A DNA stretch of 64,000 nt from Halicephalobus mephisto (lineage: Eukaryota > Nematoda > Chromadorea > Rhabditida > Panagrolaimidae), in NCBI GenBank assembly GCA_009193035.1, contig SWDT01000084.1, forward strand, positions 1 through 64,000. The letters are read 5' to 3'. A program made the translations under genes and the position numbers. A model generated the notes under the pieces. That model saw only the letters and a list, made by a program, of their open reading frames with translations. It was not told the origin of the DNA and ran no database searches. This document shows positions 23,030 to 38,000 of this stretch, piece by piece; position 1 is the stretch's first letter, and each line of letters opens with the position of its first letter.

Positions 23030-26021
23030 TTTTTTTGTGCAGATTTCCTCGCTGAAATCATTAATAATTCCCTCAGGACATTGAAATTCAAATCGATCGC
23101 GAAAAATCAAAACATCATAATGTTATAAAAATACAAAAAATTAACTTTTTTTATGAAATTTTCAAAATTCTTAAAACAAAAAAACTTTTAAAAATTGAAA
23201 AAATTTCGAAATTAAAAAAAAATTTTTAAAATAATATTATTTAAAAATTGGAAAAATTTCGAAATTGTCTCAACATGAAATTTTCAAAATTTGTAAAACA
23301 AAAAAATTTTAAAATTGTCTCGACACGAAATTTCCAGAACTCTCACAGCGAAAAAATTTCGAAATTGTCTCGGCACGAAATTCTTAAAACAAAAAATTTC
23401 GAAATTATCTCAACACGAAATTCTTAAAACAAAAAATTTCGAAATTGTCTCAACACGGAATTTAAAAAAAATTTCGAAATTATCTCAACACGGAATTTAA
23501 AAAAATTTTGAAATTATCTCAACACGAAATTCTTAAAACAAAAAATTTTTAAATAATATTATTTTTAAAATTTCGAAATTGTCTCGACAAGAAATTTTAA
23601 AAATGAAAGTAGTCTAAAATGTGAATTTTGCACACTTTTGAGATGAATCATATTGTAAAAATTCGAAAATTAACATTATTACGAAAATGTTTCGACGCGA
23701 ATTTTCGGGACTTTTTAGAACCAAAACTAACTTAAAATTTAATTTTTATATTATGGTTATTTTAATTTTATAATTTTGGGGTTTTTAATATTATTTAGAC
23801 AAATTCGAAATGTAAAAATTAAGATTATATAAAGTTATGTAAGATATAAAACTTTCTAAGTACTTTTCTGGGTCAAACTAAAAATAAATATTCAAAAATT
23901 ACAATTATTACGAAATATTTCAACAAAAATTTCTAAAAAACTAACTTAAAATTTTATTTTTATATCAGGGTTATCTTAATTTTATATAATTTTGGGGTTT
24001 TTAACATTATTTAGACAGATTCGAAATGTAAAAATTAAGATTATATAAGGTTATATAAGATATAAAACTTTCTAAGTACTTTTCTGGGTCAAACTAAAAA
24101 TAAATATTCAAAAATTACAATTATTACGAAATATTTCAACAAAAAGTTTTAAAAAACTACCTTAAAATTTTATTTTTACATAATATTTATTTTAATTTTA
24201 TACAATTTTGGGGTTTTTAATATTATTTAGACAGATTCGAAATGTAAAAATTAAGATTATATAAGATATAAAACCTTCTAAGTACTCTTCTGGGTCAAAC
24301 TAAAAATAAATATTCAAAAATTACAATTATTACGAAATATTTCAACAAAAATTTCTAAAAAACTAACTTAAAATTTTATTTTTACATAATATTTATTTTA
24401 ATTTTATATAATTTTGGGGTTTTTAACATTATTTAGACAGATTCGAAATGTAAAAATTAAGATTATATAAAGTTATGTCAGATATAAAACCTTCTAAGTA
24501 CTTTTCTGGGTCAAAGGCTATATATCAAAGTACAAATGACTATCCACGAAACCATATCACCGAGGTGCCTAATTAAAACTTTTTTTTTGCTTAAAAGTGA
24601 AAAATCGAACGATTACGAAAAAAAATAAATTTGACCTTTTTAGAAATTTTAAAAATAAAAAAAAACTTTAAATTTTGAAATTTAAATTGACCGATTTCAG
24701 TTATTTGGTCTAAATTCTGGAAAAATAAATGATTCACCGGAGAAATCAGCGCTGTTATCAAAATGGAAGCTGGTCATTTCATTGTTTATCGCGATCGACG
24801 GCTTTTAGGACTGTTTTTGATCTGGAAAGAGGAAAGTAGGGAATCTCCTCTGTCAATCAAAAACAGAAAATTTTTAAAAATATATTTAATTCAAAAAATT
24901 TTTTAAAAAATATTTAATTCAAAAAATTTTTAAAAATATATTTAATTCAAAAAATTTTTTAAAAAATATTTAATTCAAAAAACTTTTTAAAAAATATACT
25001 TAATTCAAAACTTTTTAAAAAATATATTTAATTCAAAAAATTTTAAAAATATTTAATTCAAAAAATTTTAAATATAATTTAAAATTTAAAAAAAAATTTG
25101 ATTTAAAAAGTTTTAAAACATAATTTAAAATTTTAAAAAATATATTTGATTCGAAAAATTTCATAAAAAAACAGAAAATTTAAAAAAAATATATGAATAA
25201 AAAATTGAAAAACTTTTAAAAAATTTAAAAATTTTAAATTGTCTCAACTAGAATTTTCCAAAATTTTCCAGTTAAGACCAAAAATCGTGAAAATTGTTTA
25301 TTTTCCTTGTAAAATTCCAAAAACATCCAGAAAATTCTGATTCACATTATTTAAAAAAGAAATTTATAAAATTAAATTCCGAAAAATTGTCTCAGCACGA
25401 TTTTTCAAATTTCCACTCGAGACCGAAATTTCGAAATTTAATGTTTTTAATTTTAGAAAGTTCTAAAAGACATAATATTTTTTAAATTACAATATTTTTA
25501 AAAATAAAGATTTCTATAACGAAATTTCCGATAAATTGTTTCAACACGATTTTTCAAATTTCCACTCGAGACCGAAATTTCGAAATTTAATATTTTTAAT
25601 TTTAGAGAGTTCTAAAGGCCATAGTACTTTTGAAAATAAAGATTTCTATAGCGAAATTTCCGAAAAATTGTTTCAACACGATTTTTTTCAAATTTCCACT
25701 CGAGACCGAAATTTCGAAATTTAATGTTTTTAATTTTAGAGAGTTCTAAAAGACATAATATTTTTCAAAAGTTTATCGAAATTTTATTTTATTTTATTTT
25801 GTACTTTTATTTTACGATCGTAAATGAAGGCATTCGCCGAGGGTCGATTTTTCTGATTTCGACAAATCGGCTTATTTTAAAGCGACTGTGATTGATAAAT
25901 TTGGCGGGAAAAATTAATTTTAAATATCTTTTTAATTTAATTTATTTCGATTTTTTTATTGAAATTAATCAAAAAACAAAAATCAAACTAGATCAGAGAG
26001 GATTTTTATCGGACTCAAATT

Positions 26022-26065
26022 GGCTCACGAGTCGCAGGACTGCCGGAGGCAGCAGTCGTGAGGCC
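26022..26065. other. GC-rich imperfect hairpin
   Basis: GGCTCACGA pairs with TCGTGAGGCC (one bulged G), and an inner CTGCC-GGA-GGCAG stem-loop sits inside. It stands out in an AT-rich gene-free block. No known RNA family is recognised. Confidence 0.4.
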
Positions 26066-26344
26066 GGTGGTCGCGCCATCTTGTGCATTTTCGACTGATA
26101 AGCTCTGCACTTTGTTCGTGCTTCTTCTCTCAGATAAATCAAACAAGTCAACCAGTCAATCAGTCCACAATTAATTCTGAAACTGCCAAAAATCCATTCT
26201 TTAAACCGCTGGGACAAAGAATAATGTTCTTATTCAGTATAATGGAAAAAATTTGTTACGAAATTTTTTTCAATTGAAATTTTCCGAAAAAAAAATCTTC
26301 GGCAATTTTTAAAATTTCAATTTAATTCCAATGTAAAAAATAAA

Positions 26345-26690
26345 AAACAAATTTTTGGCAAAGTGTGGAATGAATGCCAAATTTGATTTCTTGGCAAAAT
26401 GTGAATAATGTTAAATTCAAATCCTTGGCGAAGTGTAGAACGAATGCCAAATTTAAATCCTTGGCAAAAATGCGAACCAATGCCAAATTTGATTTCTTGG
26501 TAAAATGTGAATCAATGCCAAATTTAAATCCTTGGCAAAATGTGAATAATGTTAAATTCAAATCCTTGGCAAAATGCGAACCAATGCCAAATTTGATTTC
26601 TTGGCAAAATGTGAATCAATGCCAAATTTAAATCCTTGGCAAAATGCGAATCAATGCCAAATTTAAATCCTTGGCGAAGTGTACCTATTG
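26345..26690. repeat. 36 bp minisatellite (TTGGCAAAATGTGAA family), locus 1
   Basis: About nine copies of a 35-37 bp unit, AATGCCAAATTTAAATCC followed by TTGGCAAAATGTGAATC. The same family recurs in inverted orientation at 44385-44605. Confidence 0.9.
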
Positions 26691-27048
26691 TCAATTATTG
26701 TGATTTTTACGTTGTTTTAAATTTTAAAAATTACTTTTTAGATCTTCTTAAACGAATTTTCCAAATTTTTAAATATCTTTTTAATTCTGAAAAATTTGAT
26801 GAACTTTCATGATTCTACCGTGATCAATTTGGAAATTTTCGAACCATTTCGAAATAGTTTAAAAAATTAAAATTGATTTTCGAAAAAAAAAATAAACTTT
26901 CATTTTAAAATAACTGTAATTTGAGCTTTTTTCGTTTTTTTGAACATATCGAATCCATGATTTAGATTTCAAAAAATAATTTATAAATTTAATTTTCACA
27001 GCCATTTCATTAAAAAACCGACATATCAATTTTAAATTTTAAAACCCT

Positions 27049-28489
27049 TCAGAATCGCATGTCTCTGCCGTTCCTGTCGATGTACCTGCCGTTGTCCTTG
27101 ATGGTCAACTTCTGCATTGTGTGGATCAGAGCTTTGGCGCCGTCGACAGCGCTCAGAGGAGCGGCAGTGCCTCCCATGTCCGTTCTCAGCCATCCCGGAT
27201 GAACGGCTACCGTAACCACATGATTGTAACTGATTTCCATAGACAAGTATCTCGTAAATTGATTCAGAGCAGCTTTCGTCATTCCGTAGGCAAAATTGCC
27301 CCAGGCAGGTCCTAGAGAAGTGGCATCAGCGACAGATCCGCAATCAGAACTGATGTTAACTATCAAGGAAGGTTTATCGGCAGACGAATTTTTCTGAAGA
27401 AGAGGCAAAAAGGCCTAAAATTGATTATTAATCAAAATCGATATATGAAAATCCAAAACCTACACTGGTAATCATGAAGGGAGAAACGACATTGACGCTC
27501 ATGTGCCGATCCATAATCTCCCGATCTGGATGCTTGTAACCAGCTCCATTTTCCTAAAAAGTCACAAAAATATTACAAATATACAAAAATAAACAATTTT
27601 AAACACAAAAACCGAGAAATTTTTAAATACAAAAATAACTTTTTTAACCGTAAAAAAGTACTTTTATATATAAAAATGAGTTTTTAAATGTAAAAGTAAA
27701 CGAAAGTTGTCTAATATCTGGATAAATGAAGGTATTTGGATGTGAAAAAACAAAATTTTAAAAATAAAACACCTACAGTCAAAATAGCGGCGTTGTTGAT
27801 CAGCACATTCAGTCCTTTGTTTCCAACGGTCTTCTCGACGTGCTTGACGGCTTCTTTTATGTCTGCATCACTTTCAACATCGAACTTTACCACATGGACA
27901 GATTCGTGCGTATTTGCCAAGTCATTCAGTTCCTGGAAATTTCAATAATTAAAATATAAAAAAGTTCAAAACATAAAATCGGAAAATTCCTAAATTTTCG
28001 GACTTAAATTTTAATTTTAAAGATTTTTGGAAATTCTGGAAAAAACAAAAGCTTCTAAAAAGTCTCCAAGAATTTCGAAATTTCCCACTGAGCTTCGGAA
28101 ATTTATATAAAATTCTAAGAATTCCCATAAAGTTCTACAGTATCAGAAGCTTTCAGAAAATTTTTGGTTTCAGAAGATTCTGGAAGACTTCAGAAGCGGT
28201 TACGAAATGCTCCAAAATTTCAGAACCTTCTACTCAATCCCCAAAGCTTCTGGAACATCCTAATGCATTTCAGAAGCTTCGATGAGGTTCTGGAGAATTT
28301 CAAAAGTTTTTATAAAATTTTTTATAAAAATTTTTTATTAAAAAAACGAACCTTGGCTTGAGTGGGGTTCCTGCAACCGGCGAAAATGTGCTCGATTTCC
28401 TTCACTTTTACGAGTTCCTTCACAATTCCTAATCCTAATCCTCTGTTGGAGCCTGTGATCAACACAGAAGGCCCGAGAGGTCCTGACAT
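27049..28489 (-). CDS. short-chain dehydrogenase/reductase, C-factor/sniffer type
   Basis: NAD(P)-dependent carbonyl-reductase-like enzyme of the classical SDR family, probably cytosolic. Exons (high to low): 28489-28352, 27932-27777, 27553-27464, 27414-27049; 249 aa, the normal length for the family. The nucleotide-binding motif is ITGSNRGLGLG near residue 11, NNAAIL follows in the middle, NISSDCGS carries the catalytic Ser, and YGMTK is the YxxxK pair. HPGWLRTDMGG near the C-terminus is typical of the C-factor/sniffer subgroup. The substrate cannot be inferred. It is divergent from NKAP, with 191 bp between the two start codons. Confidence 0.93.
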
Positions 28490-28680
28490 GATTCAGATTA
28501 AACGAGGAATCAGAAAATCCGAAATTTCGAAATTTCGGAAATCTCAAAGTCGAGCCAAACAAAACAAAATGAAGCCAGGTTTTCCCGCCGCGAAATGCCA
28601 CTCCCGCGAGGCGAATTCCGAAAACGTTTCAGAATTCCGTTCTCCTCCAGAATTTTTTAATTTTAATTTTATTTTTTGTT
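28490..28680. promoter_or_regulatory. short divergent promoter region (SDR / NKAP)
   Basis: Only 191 bp separate the start codons of the dehydrogenase (-) and NKAP (+), so both promoters must lie here or overlap the 5' ends. The centre (28560-28620) is notably richer in G/C (GAAGCCAGGTTTTCCCGCCG) than the neighbouring introns. Confidence 0.55.
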
Positions 28681-30791
<2,111 letters not shown>

Positions 30792-30925
30792 AGCATTTTT
30801 TGGTTTGTTTTACATTGTACTTAATTTTAATTTTATTTTGTTGAGTATTTTACTAAATTGACCGGATTTGTCGGATTAGACAAACGAGCCAGATCGCGGT
30901 TGCAAGTCCCCCATTTCGCCACGGA

Positions 30926-32297
30926 ATGAATCGGGAATTCTCGTTTTTCGTTTTTTTATTTTTTTTCGGACTTGTATTCGGGAATTCTGATGAGCGTTTT
31001 TCCGGGGATGAAGCTATAGTAGTTGGGGGAGAACCGGTGTTGTTGATAACTCTGGTTCCGGTCGGTACTGTAGTTGATCATAAGGAAGTCGAAATTTTGA
31101 CTGGAACTTCTGATTTTAATAATGAAAATACCGTAACTGAAAGTGTGGTGGAATTCTATCAAGGACCAGTATTTGAAAACGAAATTGAAGAAGATTCTGA
31201 TATTATGACTTCTGGAGATGATATTTTAGAAGATATTGATTATGGAAATGAAAATACAAAAGATTCTGAAGTCATGACTTCTGGAGATGAAGTTTTAGAA
31301 GATAATGAAAACGAAATTGAAAAAGATTCTGAGATTATGACTTCTGGAGATGATATTTTAGAAGATAATGATTATGGAAACGAAATTGAAAAAGATTCTG
31401 AGATTATGGCTTCTGGAGATGATATTTTAGAAGATAATAATTATGAAAACGAAATTGAAGAAGATTCTGAGATTATGGCTTCTGAAGATTTGATTAGTAT
31501 TCCACCTTCTGAATTATTCTGTAAGTTTTCAAATTTGAATTTTTCAATATTTTAAAAATACTTTGATTTTTAAATGTTTTTTTATGATTTTTAAGAAGTT
31601 TCTAGTGTATTTTAGAATTTTTAATTTTCGAAAATTTTAAAATTTTTTGATTTTAAAATTTTAAAATTTTGAAATTTTTTGATTTTAAATTTTTAAATTT
31701 TTTGATTTTTGAAATTTTTAAATTTTTGAAATTTTTAAATTTTTTGATTTTTTAGATGAAAGTTGTGTTATTTCTGAAATCGACCCGAATTCTTCGCCGT
31801 CTTCAGAAGCCTTTGAAGTCAGGGGCATTGTAGATGATTGTGCTTCTGAATGCGCTTCTGAGACTTTGTTCAAATGCTCGGCTTACACCTTCGGGGGTCC
31901 GGGGTCCTACTGTGTTCTCCATGGAAAAATCGATAAATTCAAAATTAACAAAAAATCAGGTTCGACATATTCGATCACGGACGTGAATTGTCAAAATCAA
32001 AATTCTAAAAAAAGTCAATTTCAATTTTGTTTTTTTAATTTGTTAAAAAGTGGAATTTCAACAAAAAATTTAAATTTAAAAAAAATTTCGACAATTAACA
32101 AAGATCATTGTCAAATTTTCTGTGGTTTACATCATTACGGATCTGCATGTACCAGTTTCGCCTTCGATCCTACAGTACCTTCCATCGGACACATGAACTG
32201 CGTTCTGATGAGCAGAAACAATTCGACCACATTTGTCTTCGAATCCGGAAATTTCGATTTTTATGAAAATCCCTGTCTTGTTGCGGATTATTCGTAA
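30926..32297 (+). CDS. secreted protein with acidic SGD repeats and PAN/apple-like cysteine domains
   Basis: Exons 30926-31520 and 31756-32297; 378 aa. Residues 1-19 are a signal peptide (MNREFSFFVFLFFFGLVFG). About residues 88-190 hold five imperfect repeats of 20-25 residues of the form EIEKDSEIMTSGDDILEDN, very rich in Asp and Glu, four of them with an SGD tripeptide; another SGD lies at about residue 26. Acidic clusters next to Ser-Gly resemble glycosaminoglycan attachment sites. The C-terminal half has two Cys-rich modules of PAN/apple type: VDDCASECASETLFKC...YCVLHG and DHCQIFCGLHHYGSACTSF...NCVLMSRN. The PAN assignment rests on Cys spacing only. AATAAA at 32308-32313 follows the stop. 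Candidate matrix proteoglycan; no family name recognised. Confidence 0.8.
31160..31490 (+). repeat. coding tandem repeat (acidic SGD units)
   Basis: In-frame tandem repeat of 57-75 nt units (GATTCTGAGATTATGACTTC plus TGGAGATGATATTTTAGAAG), about five copies. Units 3 and 4 are nearly identical, so copy number is likely to vary. Confidence 0.85.
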
Positions 32298-32609
32298 TAA
32301 AAAATTGAATAAAATAATTCGTTATTTTTGAATTTTGTATTTTTTGGTTAAAAACCAATTATTTATTTTAATAATTTTAATTTTTTTAAATATTTATTTT
32401 AATAATTTTAATTTTTTTTAATATTTATTTTAATAATTTTTATTTTTTTAAATAACTTTATTTCAATTTTTTAAAATACGTTTATTTTTTAAAATATTTA
32501 TTTTTAAAATTTGATTTTTTTAAATATTTATTTTTATTTTTTTTATTTTAAATTTTTTTGTTTTTAGTTTTTTTTATTTATTTTTGTTTTTTTCAGTTTT
32601 TTTGCAGGA

Positions 32610-34672
32610 ATGAAAAGGACCAGATGGAAGAAGGTACTGTATGAGCACTCAGGGTACCCGGACAACTACTATGAACCCAGTGAATTTCTCAAAGGACTTC
32701 AAACTAACGGTAAAATTCAAATTTTAAATTAATTTTCACTGGAATTCTTTAAAAATTTCTAGAATTTGATGGAAAATTCTGCAATTTTCTAGAGTTTTGA
32801 AAATAGTGCTGGAACATTTCAGAATCTAGTCCGAATTTTTTCAATTTTATAAAATTTTACAGAAACTTACAAAATACAGTAAAAACTGCTAAAAGTTCTG
32901 AGAATGTTTCAAAAGTTCCTAAAATTATCCAGAATTAGGCAATTTTTAGAGTTTTCTATAATGCATGAAAGATTCTGGAATTTTTTAGAATTTTTCAAAA
33001 GCTCTTAAAATTCCATAGAAGCTTCCAGAATGTTTTAAAAGTTCCTAAAATTGTCCAGAATTAGGCAATTTTTAGGATTTTCTATGATGCGTAGAAGATT
33101 CTACAGTACCCTTGGAAAATTCTGAAAGCTCTTAAAATTCCATAGAAGCTTCCAGAATGTTTTAAAAGTTCCTAAAATTGTCCAGAATTAGGCAATTTTT
33201 AGGATTTTCTATGATGCGTAGAAGATTCTACAGTACCCTTGGAAAATTCTGGGATTTTTTAGAATTTTTCAAATTTTCTAAAATTATTCACAATCTGAGA
33301 AAATTTCTAGAATTTTCTATAATGCATGGAAGATTCTGGAATTTTTTAGGATTTTTCAAATTTTCTAAAAGCTTCTAGAATATCTTAGAAGTTTTTAAAA
33401 CTCCAGAATTCATTTAAAAAATTCTAATAAGATCCGAAATTTTAAAAATTCATTTCGAAATAATTCACAACTATTTGTTTTTAATTTTTGCAATATGGTT
33501 ATGGTTATTTATTTCAGTGAATGTTATTCATTATACCCTCTATGAAGCGATTTCTGGAGCGAGTTATCTGGCGTCCCAAGTGAACGTCTGCGTCCTCTAC
33601 TTCGGTCTCTTTGAACTCGTCCAGATGAGTCTAGTTTCCTTCCGTTGGCTTCTGATGACGACTTTGGCTGTCTCTGGATTTTGTTTTATCTGTTATCTGT
33701 TGTTGAATTTGGGAAATGTTTTTTCAAAAGATTCGATGAAAAAAGATCTCCAAACGCTGGTTACCCTCGTCTGTCTCGGGTACGGATTCACTCCTATATT
33801 CAGAACCCTCACAACCACAATCAGCACCGATTCCATCTACATTATGGCCAGTGTACTGTTCATGGTGTCTTTAGTATTCCATAATTACGGCATGAATGCA
33901 CCTTTGTAAGTTTTTAAATTTTTCATATATGAATTTCCGAAATTTTTTTATATATGAATTTCCGAAATTTTTTTATATATGAATTTTTTGAATTTTCTCA
34001 TATATGAATTTTTGAATTTTTTCATATATGAGTTTTCGAAATTTTATTATATATGAATTTCTGGAATTTTTTCATATATGAATTTTTGAAATTTTTTTGT
34101 ATATGAATTTTTAAATTTTTTTATATATGAATTTTCGAAATTTTTTATCTTTAAGCTTTTAGGTTTTTTATGTATGAATTTTCTAATTCTTTTATACAGG
34201 GAATTTTTTTATTTTCTGTATGTGGATTTTTGATTTTTTATATGAAGTTTTTTCAGGGTTAATAGTGCTTTTTCACTTAATCTGGCTTTGGCGGCGTCGA
34301 TTTGCTTGATCTCTAGACTGGATTCTGATGGTACAGCTTTTTGTTTTCTCTCGTTAGCCCTCTGTGGCTTCTGTTTTTGGCCGAATTTGAGGAATCAGAT
34401 ATCCAACGCGATCCCGAATCTTACCTGTTGGGTGCTTACTGTGGTTTTAACTCCAGCTTCGGTACTTGCAGTCAGTTTTATATCGATGCCTCTTGCTGGA
34501 CTTCACATTTTGGAACAGATTTTTATATTGTTCATCTGTCCTGGTCTCCTCGTCGCGATGCAGCATTTAAAAAGGTAAAAAAACATTGAAAATAAATTTT
34601 TAAAAATTGTTTTTTAGCACAATTCACGGTCCTTGGGATGAAGCAACACTGAATATTAAAAAATACGAGTAA
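32610..34672 (+). CDS. PIGC: PIG-C, GPI GlcNAc transferase complex subunit
   Basis: PIG-C is a multipass ER subunit of the enzyme that transfers GlcNAc to phosphatidylinositol, the first step of GPI-anchor synthesis. Exons: 32610-32709, 33518-33905, 34257-34574, 34618-34672; 286 aa, close to the roughly 300 aa norm. Hallmarks: WKKVLYEHSGYPDNYYEPSEF at the N-terminus; eight or so hydrophobic segments; TLVTLVCLGYGFTPIFRTLT; STDSIYIMA; NYGMNAPLVNSAFSLNLALA; and STIHGPWDEA at the C-terminus. A TTTTTTGCAG acceptor stands 2 nt before the ATG. An AATAAA overlaps the stop codon (34672-34677) and a second lies at 34720-34725. The first intron (808 nt) carries a tandem repeat of about 127 bp. Confidence 0.96.
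32880..33260. repeat. ~127 bp tandem repeat in PIG-C intron 1
   Basis: Two near-identical copies start GCTCTTAAAATTCCATAGAA at 33001 and 33128, with a diverged partial copy before them. The unit contains GAAGATTCTACAGTACCCTT. Confidence 0.85.
33908..34200. repeat. ~32 bp TTCATATATGAATTT tandem repeat in PIG-C intron 2
   Basis: About nine copies of TATATGAATTTCCGAAATTT-type units built around the palindrome TTCATATATGAA. Confidence 0.85.
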
Positions 34673-35006
34673 ATAAAACGAATTTTGTTCGATTTTTGGA
34701 TTTTTGGATAAAATGAAAAAATAAAGCGTCATTGCAAATCAGGAAATGTCCCGAAACGAAAGTCTGTCGTTCTTTCGCGCGAATCAATATCGATTTGTTT
34801 GTTTCATTCCTCGTCTTTATCGTTTTGATCTCTCGAGATTTTTTAATCACTTGAACAAGAAATTTACCGATGCATTATTTGATAATCTAAATTTTGCATT
34901 TAGGAAATTTGAAGAATTTTCGAGTATTGTCCATATTTTGGCCTTGATTGATTGCAACCTTTCCCTACTTTATTTTTGACGTTTTTTTCAGACTAGAATC
35001 GCTTCA

Positions 35007-38000
35007 ATGAAGCGAGGTTACGATACATATACTAGTGGGTATCGTGGGAATCATCCTCATGGACAGTATCCTCCTGGATTCAAGAAGTACCGTCGCGAGG
35101 ATGTGGATCCCGTGAATCCGACCCCGTCAAGAGTCTTGCACGTTCGGAATCTCACTCCGGAAACCACAGAAGCCGATTTGCTGACCGCATTATCTCACTT
35201 TGGAAATGTTGCCTACACTACGCTTATGGCAAATGGTCATATGGTAATAGTTCTTGTTTTATCGATCCTGAATGGTGCTTTTAGGCTTTGGCAGAGTTTG
35301 TCACGATGGACGAGGCCCGGGCGTGTATTGCCTACTCCAAGAACCACCAAATAATGGTCAGAAATCATCCTGTACTTATTAATTACTCCACTTCCGAGAA
35401 GATTCAACGAGGAGGACTCGAGGGGGAGGACCCGAACAAAGTCATCGTTTTGACGATCTCAAATGTGACATACCCTATCACTGTCGAAACTTTGAAAGAA
35501 GTTGGTTTTTTATATAGTCGTTGATTATGAGGCATTTCCAGATCTGCTCCGAACACGGTAACGTGAACAGGATTGCTTTGATAAAACGTCCGGGAGTCCT
35601 GCAAGCCCTCGTCGAGTTCGATAATGCGGAAGAAGCCACGAAAGCCAAGTACGGGCTGAACGGAGCCGATATCTACGACAACGCCTGCACGCTGAAGGTC
35701 GAGTTTGGCAAGGTGAACAACACTTAACTGCTTTCCTTAAATAGTACTATTCCAGATGGATACAGTCAAAGTTACTGCTAACAATGCCGATCAGTGGGAT
35801 TACACTTGTGACCCTGGTTTGTTGTTTTTAGATCCTTTCTTTAGATCCCTTAGCCGTAATGGTTTGCCATCTGTGGTGGTCTCATATAAAATGAATAGCA
35901 TTGATAAGTGGCCTGCAAATGATAAGCACGCAATTGGTTCACAAACAAGTTTTGTAGTTTACAGAGAGTGAAAGGAGCACTTTATCTAGCAAACTGCGCA
36001 TTAGAAAGGGGTTTTTATGATAACTTGAGAGCAAGGAACAGACATACCCAGGGAACGAAACAAGTAAAACAATGAAAATGAAAGAAAATTACAGTAACAG
36101 TGTTTTTTGAACATGGTAAACAACAAAGCAACAGATTGGAACATTTTTGAAAGCACAATTTTATAAAAATTCAAAATTGAAAACAAGTTTTGTAAAAAAT
36201 TTAAAATTAAAGGACTTTATGGAAATTAAGACCGAAAAAGTTTTGTAAAAACGCAAAATTAAAAGGAAATTTATAAAAATTAAAGGAAGTTTTTGTATAA
36301 ATTAAAAATTAAAGGAAATTTTATAAATTCAAAGTTGAAGGAAAGTTTTATTGGAAATTGAAAAGTTTAGAAGTTGAGAATTGAAAGAAATTTTATAAAA
36401 ATTAAGAATTAAAGGAAATTTTGGAAATTGAAAAAAGTTTAAAATTGAAACGTTAGGGTGCAAGCATTTGGAACTTGAGAACTCACCTTGAAACCACTGA
36501 TCCAAGCAATTTGAAAAATGAAAATTTTAGCAACAAAACCAGAGAATCAAGCAGAAGGCAATGGAAAGGAAGAAGGTGAATCTAGTTGGCGACCACCGCC
36601 GAGAAGACATGAACCAGATCCTAGTTTTATGCAGCCGAACAGTTATGCCAGTGGGGGTGGGTATTTCCCGTCTGGTGATGGACCTCGTGGAAGAGGTGGA
36701 TACAGTAAGAGAGGAATGGGTTTTTATGGTTTATTAGTTGTTTAGGAGGACGAGGCGTGAGTCGAGGAGGAACGTATATCCCTGATGAAAGGAGACAAGG
36801 ATTCTTTGATGAGAGGTCTAGTGGATATGAGGTTGGATATGGACCCCCCAGAGGAGGCACCTATAGAGGCAGAGGAGCCCCCAGAGGTGGCAGCTGGGTC
36901 GAAGGCAGAAATGAGGAATACGGTTATCACAGAGGCGGATACACCGACAGAGGACGGGGAGGATCGTCCTATAGAGGTGGATTCAACGAGAGACCTGAAA
37001 GATTTGACAGTAATTTTTGGTTTTATATATATTAATTTGATTTGCTTTTTAGGGGATTACGATAGAGATCGACATCATGATTACTATGAAGATAGATACA
37101 GTCATGATGATAGATATCATTCAGACAAGTACGCTGAAGATAAAAGAGAATACCGAGAATCCAATCAGCCAGAACGAGATCATGGACCTGGGTTCAACGG
37201 GGCTGTTGTCATGATTTATGGAGTAGATGGAGAGAAATTCAATTGTGATAGGCTGTTTAATTTGCTTTGTTGTTATGGCAACTGTCTGAAGATCAAAATT
37301 ATGAGGTCGAAACCAGATACCTGTATGGTACAAATGGGATCACCTCAAGAAGCTGCAAGTGTAATAGAGCATTGCCATGAATTGCAAATGTTTGGGAAAA
37401 CCTTGACTTTCAGGCCGTCAAAGCAAGATGTGAGTAATTTTTTGAAAATGAACAACTTTTTTAGGGTTTTTATGGATAGTTTGATATATGATTACTAGTT
37501 TTCGAAAGTAGACGGTTTTTTTCTTTATGACTTTAGTTTGAAAGTTTTTGGATTGATTTAAGGGGAATGTGTCTAGAAAATTAATTGCGGGATTGTGCAG
37601 GATTAAGAACTGTCGTGTGAAATTAAAATTGTCACAGGCTTATTTTTTATCAAAGTTTAGGAATGCGTGTTACGAAATTTCGTAATAGTGATTTTTCGAT
37701 TTTTATAATAGGATTCATTGTGAAATCGTGTAGGATTAAAATTGCCATGTAAGATTATTTGGTTTCTAGGAAATTGCAAAAATTTGAATTCAGATGATTT
37801 TTCGATGATGATTGCTTTTGAATTTTTATAGTTATAGGATTTTGGAATGAGTATTTGAAATTTGGAATAATTTTATGATTGTTTTTTGATTTTTATAGTA
37901 GTATTTTTCAGATTGTTCATAATGTTTTGGAACCACATTCTTTACAAGATGGCACCCCAGCTTTCAAGGACTACACGAGTTCTACAGTACACAGATTCTC

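Larger units (their letters stand above)
23030..27048. repeat. 4 kb gene-free block of tandem repeats
   Basis: No gene seen. In order: 23150-23610, about eight copies of a 35-60 bp TTTCGAAATTGTCTCAACAC unit; 23700-24510, four copies of a roughly 200 bp unit (TTTTGGGGTTTTTAACATTA ... AAGTACTTTTCTGGGTCAAA); 24870-25080, an ATATTTAATTCAAAAAATTT array; 25370-25760, three copies of a roughly 150 bp unit (TTCAAATTTCCACTCGAGAC); 25820-26130, less AT-rich sequence with a GC-rich hairpin; 26345-26690, a 36 bp minisatellite. 26700-27048 shows nothing recognisable. Confidence 0.8.

Noticed and set aside
26345..26690. Regular 36 bp repeats that look like a CRISPR array at first sight.
   Set aside because: There are no unique spacers; the whole unit repeats, and the genome is eukaryotic.
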